Below are positions 26,344 through 36,966 of a stretch of DNA of 64,000 bases, piece after piece. A program made the position numbers and the translations under genes. Each line of letters opens with the position of its first letter. The first letter of the stretch is position 1. Source of the DNA: Enterococcus raffinosus (lineage in GTDB: Bacteria; Bacillota; Bacilli; Lactobacillales; Enterococcaceae); NCBI RefSeq assembly GCF_001886185.1, contig NZ_JXLA01000018.1, positions 18,024 through 82,023 of the forward strand. Direction: 5' to 3'. The notes under the pieces were generated by a model. The model worked only from the letters and a program-made list of their open reading frames with translations, made no database searches and had not been told where the DNA came from.

Positions 26344-27101
26344 TAGATAGCATAATTCTCTATTTTCAATTTTTTACTCGAATACCTATACCTGTAGTAA
26401 TTGGCGAGCCTGAAATGAAAATGCGTTCTGGGGTTCGTTTTTTTTCGCTGTTCGGATTAATGCTTGGATTTCTTGAAGCAATAGTCTATTGGGGAATTCA
26501 GCATTTTTTTGGAGCAAGTATTTCATGGATTATTATCCTTTTTTTCGATGTTATGCTGACAGGTGGTTTTCACTTAGATGCCCTATCAGATATGGCAGAT
26601 GGACTTTTTTCGTCACGACAAAAAGAGCGGATGCTTGAGATCATGAAAGACAGCAGAGTAGGAAGTAATGGCGTCTTAGCCATTGTTTTTTATTATTTAT
26701 TTTTGTTATTCAGTTTTTTTACACTAGTGCCACATCTTCAATATACACAGCAAGCAGTCATTGTTTTGCTGTTGAATCTTATTGGAAAAAATAGCATCAG
26801 TCTTCTATTTTATCAAATGTGCTATGCAGGAAGTAACACAGAAGGATTAGGAACAACCTTTCTAAATGTAAAAAATCATGAAATAGGTCTATGTCAACTC
26901 TTGTCTTTCTTAACATTGGTTCTTTTTTTAGGAAAGGTTGGTATTGTCTGTTATGTGACAACTGTACTTATGACTTTTTTTTATCGTAGGTTGGTGATAA
27001 GTAAAGTTGGCGGCTTCAACGGAGACACACTAGGAGCTTCTTCCCCAATTTCACAATGCGTGTATATGCTAACACTGGTCTTAATGCGGGGATTCTTATG
27101 A
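26340..27101 (+). CDS. cobS: Cobalamin synthase CobS (adenosylcobinamide-GDP ribazoletransferase)
   Basis: An integral membrane enzyme of 253 residues that joins adenosylcobinamide-GDP to alpha-ribazole or its phosphate. The start SIILYFQFFTRIPIPV and the metal motif LTGGFHLDALSDMADGLFS are diagnostic. KDSRVGSNGVLAIV and GGFNGDTLGASS are also conserved. Six to seven hydrophobic segments are visible. It overlaps cobU and cobC by four bases each. Confidence 0.95.
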   Translation: MIDSIILYFQFFTRIPIPVVIGEPEMKMRSGVRFFSLFGLMLGFLEAIVYWGIQHFFGASISWIIILFFDVMLTGGFHLDALSDMADGLFSSRQKERMLEIMKDSRVGSNGVLAIVFYYLFLLFSFFTLVPHLQYTQQAVIVLLLNLIGKNSISLLFYQMCYAGSNTEGLGTTFLNVKNHEIGLCQLLSFLTLVLFLGKVGIVCYVTTVLMTFFYRRLVISKVGGFNGDTLGASSPISQCVYMLTLVLMRGFL

Positions 27102-27676
27102 AAATATATTTAATGCGGCATGGAGAAACAGAATTTAATCGATGCCATTTGTTTTATGGAAAAACAGATATATCATTGAACGATCAAGGGATTGAACAAG
27201 CCAAATTACTAGCAAAAAAGTTCGAAAGAATGAATAATAATTTGATTGTTTATACGAGTACGTTAAGGCGAACAATCGAAACGGCACGAATAGTTTTTCC
27301 AGATAAGAAAATCCTTTCTTTAAGGAATTTAGACGAGAAGGATTTTGGCATATGGGAAGGAATGTCAGCGGACCAAATTAATTCAGCTTTTCCTCTTGAA
27401 TGGGAGCAATGGTTAACGTCACCCTTTGAATATACGCCTAAAAATGCTGAAAAATTTTCGGATTTTCAACGGCGTGTGTTGACTATTTTTGAAATATTGT
27501 TGAACCAAAAGAAAGACTTTGCTATTGTTGGACATCTTGGCGTACTACGGACTATTTTAATGGAATACTTTCCAGAGTTTGACTTTTGGGAAATAAATGT
27601 GGATCAGGGAAATTATTCATTGATAGAAGTAGAAAACGGTACTTTCACTTTTATAAAATGGAATATAGGAGTATGA
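27098..27676 (+). CDS. cobC: Alpha-ribazole phosphatase CobC (histidine phosphatase family)
   Basis: A protein of 192 residues from the ATG at 27098. The histidine-phosphatase motif LMRHGETEFNRCHLFYGKTDISLNDQG is at the N-terminus, the second arginine in TSTLRRTIETA, the glutamate region in DEKDFGIWEGM, and the second histidine in AIVGHLGVLR. It removes the 5' phosphate from adenosylcobalamin phosphate or alpha-ribazole phosphate. It is the last gene of the cob operon and is followed five bases later by a terminator. Phosphoglycerate-mutase-like enzymes share the fold, but context favours CobC. Confidence 0.9.
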   Translation: MKIYLMRHGETEFNRCHLFYGKTDISLNDQGIEQAKLLAKKFERMNNNLIVYTSTLRRTIETARIVFPDKKILSLRNLDEKDFGIWEGMSADQINSAFPLEWEQWLTSPFEYTPKNAEKFSDFQRRVLTIFEILLNQKKDFAIVGHLGVLRTILMEYFPEFDFWEINVDQGNYSLIEVENGTFTFIKWNIGV

Positions 27677-27681
27677 TTGAA

Positions 27682-27710
27682 GATCGTTTCTTTGCGAACG
27701 GTCTTTTTTT
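27682..27710 (+). terminator. Terminator of the cob operon
   Basis: GATCGTTTC pairs with GAACGGTC (with one G-U pair) over a short loop and is followed by seven T residues. It is the first terminator after the one in the leader at 4770-4811, which supports a single transcription unit of about 23 kb. Confidence 0.88.
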
Positions 27711-27854
27711 ATCAAAAAATTCTTAAAAAAAACAATATATCCAGAAACGAATAGAATTTTAATATAAACTGAGTGAAGAATAATTGAATGGTCATCAATC
27801 TAGTTGAAGTTTAGAATTATTTGACTTCTTTGGTGTTGCAGAGAGGATTTTAGT

Positions 27855-28748
27855 ATGAAAATTTTCAAACGTGTTATCTTAATTGTGTTAGGAATTTTGC
27901 TTGTTTTTGAGTGCTATCTCATTTTTTCATTTTTGCAGGGATATGAATCAACAAAACATGCCCAATCAAAACAAACAATTGCCTTTAATGGAGAAGAAGC
28001 CCCTGATCAAAATGATTTAAACATCTTGATTATAGGGACAGATTCTCGTGGAGAAGATCGTGGGCGTTCTGACTCACTAATGATTGCCCACTATGATCAA
28101 AAGAAGGAACAACCTAAGTTGGTTTCAATCATGAGAGATAGTTATGTAGATATTCCTGATCATGGCAAGGATAAAATAAATGCCGCATATTCATATGGTG
28201 GAATTGAATTAGTGAGAAAAACATTAAAGGAAAATTTTGATATACCAATTGAGTATTACGTCACGATTGATTTCGATCATTTTAAGGATGCAATTGATAG
28301 TTTATTTCCAAAAGGGGTAACTATAGATGCAGAAAAGGATTTAGATTTGGATCAAGTCTATATTAAATCCGGAAAACAAAAAATGGATGGCAATACTTTG
28401 TTGCAATATTCTCGCTTCCGTGAGGATGAAGAAGGCGATTTTGGTCGTATTCGTAGACAGCAGCAAGTTCTATCCGCTATTTCTCAACAAGTTACAAGCG
28501 TAACTTCATTAAGTAAATTACCGCAAACTACTGGAAAATTATTAGGCTATGTTGACACAAATTTACCTGAAAGTACGATTTTGAGTGTTGGAAAAGACTT
28601 TGCTCTTGGAAACACTAAAAAAGTCGAAACACTATCTATTCCAATCGATAAGTCGTGGGAGTTTAATAATGACACGCCTAGTGGAAGTGTGTTGGAAATT
28701 GATTCTGAGGTAAATGCGAAAGCGATTAATAAATTTCTGACGGAGTAA
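27855..28748 (+). CDS. LytR-CpsA-Psr (LCP) family cell-wall glycopolymer ligase
   Basis: A protein of 297 residues with one N-terminal transmembrane helix (about residues 7-29) and an external LCP domain. Family motifs include NILIIGTDSRGEDRGRSDSLMIAHYD, VSIMRDSYVDIPDHGKDKINAAYSYGG and YSRFREDEEGDFGRIRRQQQVL, with the arginine and aspartate residues that bind polyprenyl pyrophosphate. LCP enzymes transfer teichoic acids or polysaccharides to peptidoglycan. It is monocistronic, between the cob terminator and its own terminator. GAGAGG precedes the ATG. Confidence 0.9.
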   Translation: MKIFKRVILIVLGILLVFECYLIFSFLQGYESTKHAQSKQTIAFNGEEAPDQNDLNILIIGTDSRGEDRGRSDSLMIAHYDQKKEQPKLVSIMRDSYVDIPDHGKDKINAAYSYGGIELVRKTLKENFDIPIEYYVTIDFDHFKDAIDSLFPKGVTIDAEKDLDLDQVYIKSGKQKMDGNTLLQYSRFREDEEGDFGRIRRQQQVLSAISQQVTSVTSLSKLPQTTGKLLGYVDTNLPESTILSVGKDFALGNTKKVETLSIPIDKSWEFNNDTPSGSVLEIDSEVNAKAINKFLTE

Positions 28749-28762
28749 GCTTTTTACAATCG

Positions 28763-28792
28763 GCCAGCAAATACTTTGCTGGCTTATTCATT
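28763..28792 (+). terminator. Terminator of the LCP gene
   Basis: GCCAGCAAA (28763-28771) pairs with TTTGCTGGC (28775-28783) over a three-base loop and is followed by TTATTCATT. Confidence 0.8.
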
Positions 28793-28875
28793 ATTAAATC
28801 CTATAGTTCACTAATAAAAACACTAATTATGATAGAATACTTCTGTTACTATTTAATAGAAGAAAGAGGAATACA

Positions 28876-30024
28876 ATGACACAATCAACTTCAGCTTATA
28901 TTCACATTCCTTTTTGTGAACACATCTGTTATTACTGTGATTTCAATAAGGTTTTTCTTGAAGGTCAGCCTGTAGATGAATATATTGACGCTTTATTAAA
29001 GGAAGCGCGTTTCACCCTTGAACAAAATCCAATCGATAATATGAAGACACTCTACATTGGAGGTGGAACACCAACTTCATTGAACGCTCTACAGCTAGAT
29101 CGATTATTAAGTGGCTTGCGAGAAATACTCCCATATACAGAAGGTGAATTCACAATTGAAGCAAACCCCGGTGATCTTTCCGCTGATAAATTGGATGTAA
29201 TGAAAAATTATGAGGTTAATCGAGTGTCGATGGGTGTTCAAACCTTTGATGATCGTTTATTAAAAAAAATAGGCCGTAAACATACAGCACAGGATGTCTA
29301 TCAAACCATTCAATTGTTAGAGGAAAAAGAGTTTCAGAATGTGACAATTGATTTAATCTATGCTCTGCCAGGCCAAAGTTTGGAAAGCTTTCGGGATACT
29401 GTGACCCGCGCATTGGAATTAGATTTACCACATTACGCATTGTACTCATTAATTTTAGAAAACCAGACAATGTTTATGAATTGGGTACGGCGCGGAAAAA
29501 TGCATCTGCCGGAGCAAGAATTAGAAGCACAAATGTACGCCGAAACGATTGAAGCGATGGAAAAAGCAGGGCGAAAGCAATATGAAATCAGTAATTTTGC
29601 TAAACCAGGATTTGAAAGTCAACACAATCTTGTATATTGGAACAATCAGAATTATTTTGGGCTTGGTGCAGGTGCCAGCGGGTATATTGGAAATCGGCGC
29701 TATAAAAATCGTGGACCTATTCAGCATTATTTGAAATCATTGAATGAAGAAAAATTACCAGTGCTTGAAGAAGAACAGGTCTCTCTTTATGAGCAGATTG
29801 AAGAAGAGATGTTTTTAGGCTTAAGAAAAATTTTAGGTATAGAAAAGGCTGTTTTTTTCGAGCGCTTCGGTCATAGCATGTCAGAGATCTATGGTGAAGT
29901 TATTAACGATTTGAAGGAGCAAAACCTTTTAGTAGAGACGGATTCACGCGTCTTTTTAACACGACAAGGATTATTTAGAGGAAATGACGTTTTCGAGAAG
30001 TTTCTATTGAGCAAACCCAATTAG
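28876..30024 (+). CDS. hemW: Radical SAM heme chaperone HemW
   Basis: A radical SAM protein of 382 residues. The cluster motif is PFCEHICYYCDF (CX3CX2C), which marks HemW-type proteins. The GGGTPT motif in TLYIGGGTPTSL binds SAM, and RVSMGVQTFDDRLLKKIGRKH follows. HemW is now regarded as a heme chaperone, although it was long annotated as oxygen-independent coproporphyrinogen oxidase. It lies just upstream of hrcA, the Firmicutes order. It should not be taken as a cob pathway enzyme. AGAAAGAGGA precedes the ATG. Confidence 0.92.
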   Translation: MTQSTSAYIHIPFCEHICYYCDFNKVFLEGQPVDEYIDALLKEARFTLEQNPIDNMKTLYIGGGTPTSLNALQLDRLLSGLREILPYTEGEFTIEANPGDLSADKLDVMKNYEVNRVSMGVQTFDDRLLKKIGRKHTAQDVYQTIQLLEEKEFQNVTIDLIYALPGQSLESFRDTVTRALELDLPHYALYSLILENQTMFMNWVRRGKMHLPEQELEAQMYAETIEAMEKAGRKQYEISNFAKPGFESQHNLVYWNNQNYFGLGAGASGYIGNRRYKNRGPIQHYLKSLNEEKLPVLEEEQVSLYEQIEEEMFLGLRKILGIEKAVFFERFGHSMSEIYGEVINDLKEQNLLVETDSRVFLTRQGLFRGNDVFEKFLLSKPN

Positions 30025-30053
30025 CACTCTCGCATATCGAGTGCTAATTTTTT
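30021..30053 (+). promoter_or_regulatory. CIRCE operator 1, also the hemW terminator
   Basis: TTAGCACTC, nine bases, GAGTGCTAA (30021-30047) is an exact CIRCE element bound by HrcA. It begins on the last codons of hemW and is followed at once by TTTTTT, so the same palindrome can act as an intrinsic terminator for hemW. It lies upstream of the hrcA promoter. Confidence 0.9.
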
Positions 30054-30064
30054 GTATTTTTTTC

Positions 30065-30092
30065 TTGACTTATAAAGCAGATGTGGTATATT
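30065..30092 (+). promoter_or_regulatory. Sigma-A promoter of the hrcA-grpE-dnaK operon
   Basis: TTGACT at 30065-30070 and TATATT at 30087-30092 are 16 bases apart. The promoter lies between two CIRCE elements, so HrcA can block it from both sides. Confidence 0.75.
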
Positions 30093-30102
30093 AATAATCG
30101 AG

Positions 30103-30129
30103 TTAGCACTTAAAAAGAAAGAGTGCTAA
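30103..30129 (+). promoter_or_regulatory. CIRCE operator 2
   Basis: TTAGCACTT, nine bases, GAGTGCTAA. It lies just downstream of the -10, at the likely transcription start, in the usual position for HrcA repression of the heat-shock operon. Confidence 0.93.
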
Positions 30130-30145
30130 CTAAAGGATGAGAAGA

Positions 30146-31186
30146 ATGTTAACGGAAAGACAGAAACTGATTCTCAGCTTAATCATCCAAGACTTTACCA
30201 ACACAGGGCAGCCGGTTGGCTCAAAAAGTTTGATGGAAGAAGGCGTAAAAGCAAGTTCCGCGACTATCCGAAATGATATGAAAGCTTTAGAAGAATTGGG
30301 TCTACTAGAAAAAACTCATTCTTCTTCTGGAAGAATTCCTTCTGCATTAGGCTATCGTTATTATGTGGATCATTTACTGACGCCAGCAAAGGTGAGTAAT
30401 CAAGAAGTAGATCAGATACGCAGATCGTTAAAGAAAGATATCCATGAAATTGATGATATCATTCAACAATCTGCCAAAATACTTTCACAAGTTACAAGCT
30501 ATACGGCGTTTTCGTTAGGTCCTGAAATGAAAGATCGAACATTGACTGGTTTCAGAATCGTTCCATTGAATGACCGGCAGATTTTGGCGATCATCGTTAC
30601 GGATAAGGGGAATGTTGAAAGCCAAGTTTTTCGCATACCTGAAAATGTTGATAGTCAAGACTTGGAAAAAATGGTTCGAATAATTAACGATCGTTTAGTT
30701 GGACAGCCTTTGGTGAGTGTTTATCAAAAGTTGAGAACCGAAATTCCAATGATCTTACATCGTTATTTCCAAACAACTGAAGGAATAAGTCATCTATTTG
30801 ATGTGGTATTGAATGATGCTTTTGAGGACAAAGTGTTTGTGAGTGGGCGGATGAATATTTTGAATTTTAATCCAGACCAAGATCTCAGCCACGTGAAGTC
30901 AATGTATTCCTTGATGCAGAATTCTGATGAGCTGACCCAACTATTATTACCTTCTGATAATAATATTCATGTCCGGATCGGAACTGAAATGGGGAATGAC
31001 TTGTTTGATCATCTAAGCATGATTCAGGCTAATTATGAAATACGTGGTCATGGTCGAGGAACCATTGCATTGTTAGGACCTACGTCCATGCCATATTCCA
31101 AAATTTTCGGTTTATTGGAAGTATTCCGATACGAGTTGACAAATGCATTGGACGATTATTATCGTTCTTTGGATTTATATCACTAG
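30146..31186 (+). CDS. hrcA: Heat-inducible transcription repressor HrcA
   Basis: A protein of 346 residues. The winged-helix domain is at the N-terminus: LTERQKLILSLIIQDFTNTGQPVGSKSL, SSATIRNDMKALEELGLLEKTHSSSGRIPS. The C-terminal domain follows, with IGTEMGNDLFDHLSMI and ALLGPTSMPYSKIFGLLE. It binds the two CIRCE elements just upstream and is helped by GroEL. AAAGGATGAG supports the ATG at 30146 over an in-frame ATG at 30137. It is the first gene of hrcA-grpE-dnaK. Confidence 0.96.
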   Translation: MLTERQKLILSLIIQDFTNTGQPVGSKSLMEEGVKASSATIRNDMKALEELGLLEKTHSSSGRIPSALGYRYYVDHLLTPAKVSNQEVDQIRRSLKKDIHEIDDIIQQSAKILSQVTSYTAFSLGPEMKDRTLTGFRIVPLNDRQILAIIVTDKGNVESQVFRIPENVDSQDLEKMVRIINDRLVGQPLVSVYQKLRTEIPMILHRYFQTTEGISHLFDVVLNDAFEDKVFVSGRMNILNFNPDQDLSHVKSMYSLMQNSDELTQLLLPSDNNIHVRIGTEMGNDLFDHLSMIQANYEIRGHGRGTIALLGPTSMPYSKIFGLLEVFRYELTNALDDYYRSLDLYH

Positions 31187-31219
31187 AAACGATTCCTAAA
31201 AAGAAAGGGAGTAGGCGTA

Positions 31220-31777
31220 GTGGCAGAAGAAAAGAAACAAGAAGTTGAAGAAGAATTAGATGAAGTTGAAACAACTGAAAATGATTCGAACGAAAAAGAA
31301 GCGGAAGAGATAGATATTCCTGAAGTTTCTGAAGTTGAGGAACTAACAAGCAAGTTTAACGAAATGGAAGACAAATTCCTAAGAGCTCGTGCTGAAATTG
31401 CGAATATGTCTAACCGCAACAAAAACGAACGTGAACAATTAGTTCGATATCGTTCACAAGATCTCGGGAAAAAATTATTACCTGCGATCGATAATTTAGA
31501 GAGAGCCCTAGCAACTGAAGTTACGGATGATCAAGGAGCCAGCTTAAAAAAAGGTGTTGAAATGGTTCTTGAAAGTTTAACAGTTGCTTTAAAAGAAGAA
31601 GGCATTACAGAAATTAAAGCTGAAGGTGAAACTTTTGACCCTAATCTGCATCAGGCAGTCCAAACTGTTCCTGCGGAGGGTGATGTTGAACCTGATACGG
31701 TTGTTAATGTTTTGCAAAAAGGGTATCAGCTACATGATCGCGTGTTGCGTCCAGCAATGGTGATTGTAGCACAATAA
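31220..31777 (+). CDS. grpE: Nucleotide-exchange factor GrpE
   Basis: A protein of 185 residues with a long acidic coiled-coil N-terminus (Glu-rich up to about residue 45) and the C-terminal beta domain with LKEEGITEIKAEGETFDPNLHQAV and VLQKGYQLHDRVLRPAMV, the GrpE signature. It releases ADP from DnaK. GTG start after AAAGGGAG. Confidence 0.95.
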   Translation: MAEEKKQEVEEELDEVETTENDSNEKEAEEIDIPEVSEVEELTSKFNEMEDKFLRARAEIANMSNRNKNEREQLVRYRSQDLGKKLLPAIDNLERALATEVTDDQGASLKKGVEMVLESLTVALKEEGITEIKAEGETFDPNLHQAVQTVPAEGDVEPDTVVNVLQKGYQLHDRVLRPAMVIVAQ

Positions 31778-31809
31778 ATATAGAGACTACTAAATTAAAC
31801 ATATAATAG

Positions 31810-33657
<1,848 letters not shown>

Positions 33658-33673
33658 TTGATTCGTTGATAAA

Positions 33674-33703
33674 GGCCAAAGTCATCGCTTTGGTCTTTTT
33701 TCT
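33674..33703 (+). terminator. Terminator after dnaK
   Basis: GGCCAAAG (33674-33681) pairs with CTTTGGTC (33688-33695) over a six-base loop and is followed by TTTTTT. dnaJ downstream is therefore partly separate, and a promoter is likely between 33720 and 33785. Confidence 0.88.
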
Positions 33704-33806
33704 TTCAAGATTAGCCATTCCTTTAGAAAAAATCTAAGAAAAGTATCGTATCGAATTTGAGTGTGATACAATACTAACGATTCTATGAAATTATGGAGGG
33801 AAGCCA

Positions 33807-34967
33807 ATGGCTACAAAACGGGATTATTACGAAGTCCTTGGGGTACAAAAAGGGGCTTCGGATGATGAAATCAAAAAGGCATACCGCAAGCTTTCCAAAC
33901 AATACCATCCGGATATTAACAAAGAGGCCGATGCTGAAGAAAAGTTTAAAGAAATTTCAGAAGCTTATGAGATTCTGAGCGACCCGCAGAAGCGTGCTGC
34001 TTACGATCAATATGGACATGCTGGAACAGATCCAAACTTTGGAGCTGGCGGAGCAGGTGGATTCGGTGGCGCTGGTGGTTTTGGCGGAGCAGGTGGATTT
34101 GGATTTGAAGATATTTTTGAATCGTTCTTCGGTGGAGGCGGTTCTCGTCAAGCCGATCCTAAAGCGCCGAGACAAGGTGCTGACCTTCAATACTCAATTA
34201 ATTTGGAATTTGAAGAAGCGATTTTTGGTGTAGAAAAAGATATCAAATACAATCGTGAAGAGACATGTCATACTTGTCACGGAAATGGTGCAAAACCTGG
34301 AACCCAACCAGAAGTGTGTCATAAGTGTCATGGTTCGGGTTCAATTAATGTAGAACATCAAACACCTCTAGGTCGTGTAATGAGCCGACAAACCTGTGAT
34401 GTTTGTCATGGAACAGGGAAAGAAATTAAAGACCCTTGTCCAACTTGTCATGGATCTGGACATGAAAAACGTCCGCATACTGTTAAGGTAAAAGTTCCAG
34501 CTGGTGTGGAAGATGGACAACAAATGCGTTTAGCGGATCAAGGCGAAGCTGGGATTAATGGAGGGCCTTATGGAGACCTCTATGTAGTCTTTAAAGTAAA
34601 ACAAAGTGACATCTTTGATCGTGATGGTGCTGAAATTTATTATACGTTGCCTTTGAGTTTTGTACAGGCGGCTTTAGGTGATGAAATTAATGTACCAACA
34701 GTTCACGGTGACGTGAAACTAAAAGTCCCTGCTGGAACACAAACAGGTGCTAAGTTTAGACTTCGTGGAAAAGGAGCACCAAGACTTCGAGGGAACACGA
34801 ATGGTGACCAACAAGTAACGGTTAAAATCATTACTCCTAAGAATTTGAACGATAAACAGCGAGAGGCCTTACGAGCGTTTGCAGAAGCTGGCGGTCAAAC
34901 AGTTAGCGAACAAAAAGAAGAGGGTTTCTTTGGTAAGGTGAAAGATGCCTTTGGTGGAAAGAAATAA
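33807..34967 (+). CDS. dnaJ: Chaperone protein DnaJ (Hsp40)
   Basis: A 386-residue type I Hsp40. The J domain (residues 1-70) has the HPD motif in YHPDIN. A Gly/Phe-rich region follows with repeated GGAGGFGG units. The zinc region has four CXXCXGXG motifs: [24 protein letters not shown] and CPTCHGSG. The C-terminal client-binding domain is complete. It stimulates DnaK. GGAGGG lies before the ATG. Confidence 0.97.
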   Translation: MATKRDYYEVLGVQKGASDDEIKKAYRKLSKQYHPDINKEADAEEKFKEISEAYEILSDPQKRAAYDQYGHAGTDPNFGAGGAGGFGGAGGFGGAGGFGFEDIFESFFGGGGSRQADPKAPRQGADLQYSINLEFEEAIFGVEKDIKYNREETCHTCHGNGAKPGTQPEVCHKCHGSGSINVEHQTPLGRVMSRQTCDVCHGTGKEIKDPCPTCHGSGHEKRPHTVKVKVPAGVEDGQQMRLADQGEAGINGGPYGDLYVVFKVKQSDIFDRDGAEIYYTLPLSFVQAALGDEINVPTVHGDVKLKVPAGTQTGAKFRLRGKGAPRLRGNTNGDQQVTVKIITPKNLNDKQREALRAFAEAGGQTVSEQKEEGFFGKVKDAFGGKK

Positions 34968-34980
34968 ACTGAATAAACTT

Positions 34981-35020
34981 AGAGGTTCAATCAATTCGCT
35001 ATTGATTGAACCTCTTTTTT
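34981..35020 (+). terminator. Terminator of dnaJ
   Basis: A perfect 15-base-pair stem (34981-34995 with 35001-35015) with a five-base loop is followed by TTTTTT. Confidence 0.93.
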
Positions 35021-35065
35021 CTTTTACTATTATTAATAAGAGAATAAGTGTTGAAGGAGGTTTGT

Positions 35066-36052
35066 ATGGACAAGCTGGACAAGTTATTTGACCGAATGAC
35101 GAGAGACATGATGCATTATTTTATTGCTGGAGGACTTGCTGAACCGGATGGACTTGTTCGCACGATAGAATTTTTTTTGAGCTTTGTTGATAAGGGAAAG
35201 CTTAGTGATAAACTGCTGGATGAGGAAATCGTCAAAGATGCATTAATTCACCACATGCCTAAACATATGCCGCTATTTATCGACGAAAGCTTTTATGCTT
35301 ATCAAATCTTACTTGATCTTTACAGTGCCTTATTTCATGAAAAAATTATTACCGAAGAAGAATGCAAAGATATGCAGTATTTTCTTTATCTTAACAAAAC
35401 GGCTTTTTTGACCCGTATGAGCAATCCGAATTATTGGTCAAAAACTAAATTGGCAATTATGGACGAGTGGCGTGAGGGGAATTTTGAAGTAGAAGATCCC
35501 TACAATGTTGAGCATTATGACCTCAAAGAACCAGTAAAGAAACATAAGCCAGATAATATTTTAAAATTTCCAGCTCAAAATAAAACTGCCGAAAAGCAAA
35601 CATTAAACTACGTGATTCGTGTAGATTTAAAGGGATTCAAACCGCCGATTTGGCGAAGACTTCAGATTCCTGCAAAACTATCTTATCAACAATTGCATCG
35701 GATTTTACAAGTTGCTTTTGGCTGGGAAGACAGTCATCTCCACAGCTTTTTTGTTGATCGAACGATAATGGTTGGCCCCAATGAACTAGAGATGATACAG
35801 TTTGATGAAGCAAAACGTACGATCGATATGGATTTTCATGAAGGTGTCAAGCTTGAATATATCTATGACTTCGGCTGTGATTGGGCCCATCAAATTGTGG
35901 TAGAGAAAGAGATTGATCAATCTTCGCCGCAGTTTAATCATGCAGTCTGTTTGAAAGCAAGAGGGGAAACGCCACTTGAAGATTCTCGTGGTGAAGACCT
36001 ATGGAAACCCTATGATATAACAAGAATAAATAAACAACTGAAGAAAGAATAA
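35066..36052 (+). CDS. Plasmid pRiA4b ORF-3-like (PRiA4_ORF3) domain protein
   Basis: A protein of 328 residues with two parts. The N-terminal half is helical and not recognised. The C-terminal part from about residue 180 matches the PRiA4_ORF3 family: NYVIRVDLKGFKPPIWRRLQIPAKLSYQQLHRILQVAFGWEDSHLHSFFV and YIYDFGCDWAHQIVVE. The family's function is unknown. It is often called an IS1096-linked passenger, but there is no transposase here. AAGGAGG at 35053-35059 supports this ATG. It is monocistronic with a strong terminator, next to dnaJ. Confidence 0.82.
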   Translation: MDKLDKLFDRMTRDMMHYFIAGGLAEPDGLVRTIEFFLSFVDKGKLSDKLLDEEIVKDALIHHMPKHMPLFIDESFYAYQILLDLYSALFHEKIITEEECKDMQYFLYLNKTAFLTRMSNPNYWSKTKLAIMDEWREGNFEVEDPYNVEHYDLKEPVKKHKPDNILKFPAQNKTAEKQTLNYVIRVDLKGFKPPIWRRLQIPAKLSYQQLHRILQVAFGWEDSHLHSFFVDRTIMVGPNELEMIQFDEAKRTIDMDFHEGVKLEYIYDFGCDWAHQIVVEKEIDQSSPQFNHAVCLKARGETPLEDSRGEDLWKPYDITRINKQLKKE

Positions 36053-36076
36053 TTTTTTTGATTGTCCTATTTCCAG

Positions 36077-36115
36077 GAGTCTAGATATATCCATCTAGAC
36101 TCTTTTTCTTTTTTT
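36077..36115 (+). terminator. Terminator after the PRiA4_ORF3-like gene
   Basis: GAGTCTAGAT (36077-36086) pairs with ATCTAGACTC (36093-36102) and is followed by TTTTTCTTTTTTTG. It overlaps the last codons of the converging AroB-like gene. Confidence 0.92.
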
Positions 36116-36841
36116 GTTTTCAATATCCAAATTTGAGGTTGATTGAGAAAAAATATTTTTTTTATTCAAAATAAACCTCAGTTGTTTACTATTTGAAAGG
36201 GGAATAGGTAATTCAACAAGCAACTGTTTATAATCTAGTCGGTAGTCTATTATCTGTGCTTTCTTTCTTAGCTCATGACGACAAGCGTGATCCTGAGGTA
36301 CGCCTAACTGTAGTAGCAAATTCTGAGCAATCTTTAATTCATCTTTTGCTACAATATTTCCCAAATCAGTATGAATCACGATACCATCTGGATTGGTGGG
36401 CGCCGTTTGTAAATATTTGGCTTTAAGATTCGGCAAAAATGCCTGCCTTTGATTGGAAATAAGAATCTGTCCAATCAAAGTTGTTGGAATTTGAATGATG
36501 GATAGTCCGCCGCTATAAGTTGAAGCTACGTATCCACTAAGCTGACAAAGTGCTTCGTCACCTAATCCGATTATTCCATCTGCTTCAGTCATGTTTTGCT
36601 CTGTCAGAAAGTCATAAACTAGATTTGCAGTATCGGAGGTATAAATCACTTCGTTTAAAATACATGAATGAACGTCAAAACCAAAAATGGTTAAGTATTG
36701 GAGAATTTCTGAGCCATAAGTATCGAATGCTTTCTGGTCGCATAGGAGTACAATTTTTTTATTTGTCCATAAAGAAGCAGTGTAACTACCGATTGATTGA
36801 ATAGCGTCTGGTTTCATCATAATTTTTGATCCATTGTTCAT
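36095..36841 (-). CDS. Degenerate dehydroquinate synthase-like (AroB-fold) protein
   Basis: A protein of about 248 residues from the ATG at 36839-36841, which follows GGAGGAATTATT. The middle matches AroB: ADGIIGLGDEALCQLSGYVASTYSGGLSIIQIPTTLIGQ parallels the GGGVIGDLAGFVAATY and IQIPTTLL blocks, and LPIPLSNSKQLRFILNKK parallels the C-terminus. But the GGG nucleotide loop is GLG, the SVGGK block is replaced, the metal-binding Glu/His segment is missing, and the length is 100 residues short of AroB. It is therefore unlikely to make dehydroquinate. It may be a relic or a repurposed protein. The leader holds two terminators. Confidence 0.65.
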   Translation of the reverse strand: MNNGSKIMMKPDAIQSIGSYTASLWTNKKIVLLCDQKAFDTYGSEILQYLTIFGFDVHSCILNEVIYTSDTANLVYDFLTEQNMTEADGIIGLGDEALCQLSGYVASTYSGGLSIIQIPTTLIGQILISNQRQAFLPNLKAKYLQTAPTNPDGIVIHTDLGNIVAKDELKIAQNLLLQLGVPQDHACRHELRKKAQIIDYRLDYKQLLVELPIPLSNSKQLRFILNKKNIFSQSTSNLDIENKKRKRV

Positions 36842-36875
36842 AATAATTCCTCCAATATTGGTTTTTGACGAGCAA

Positions 36876-36922
36876 TGCAAAAAGAAAAGCTCATTATAGA
36901 TTTGAAAATCTACAATGAGCTT
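36876..36922 (-). terminator. Leader terminator 2 of the AroB-like gene
   Basis: On the minus strand a stem of about 17 pairs with one mismatch (36887-36903 with 36906-36922) is followed by TTTTCTTTTT. It lies about 35 bases upstream of the AroB-like start, so read-through is needed for expression. Confidence 0.85.
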
Positions 36923-36926
36923 CTTG

Positions 36927-36966
36927 AAAAAAATAAAAAGCCACAATAGATTTTCATCTATGCGGC
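36927..36966 (-). terminator. Leader terminator 1 of the AroB-like gene
   Basis: On the minus strand GCCGCATAGAT pairs with ATCTATTGTGGC, with one bulge, and is followed by TTTTTATTTTTTT. It is directly upstream of terminator 2. Two terminators in a row before a gene suggest attenuation. No T-box or known riboswitch core was found upstream. Confidence 0.8.

Noticed and set aside
28876..30024. HemW as coproporphyrinogen III oxidase linked to the cob pathway
   Set aside because: The CX3CX2C motif and the position before hrcA mark HemW. Firmicutes keep it without heme synthesis.
35066..36052. PRiA4_ORF3-like protein as part of a mobile element
   Set aside because: No transposase, inverted repeats or composition change were seen around it.
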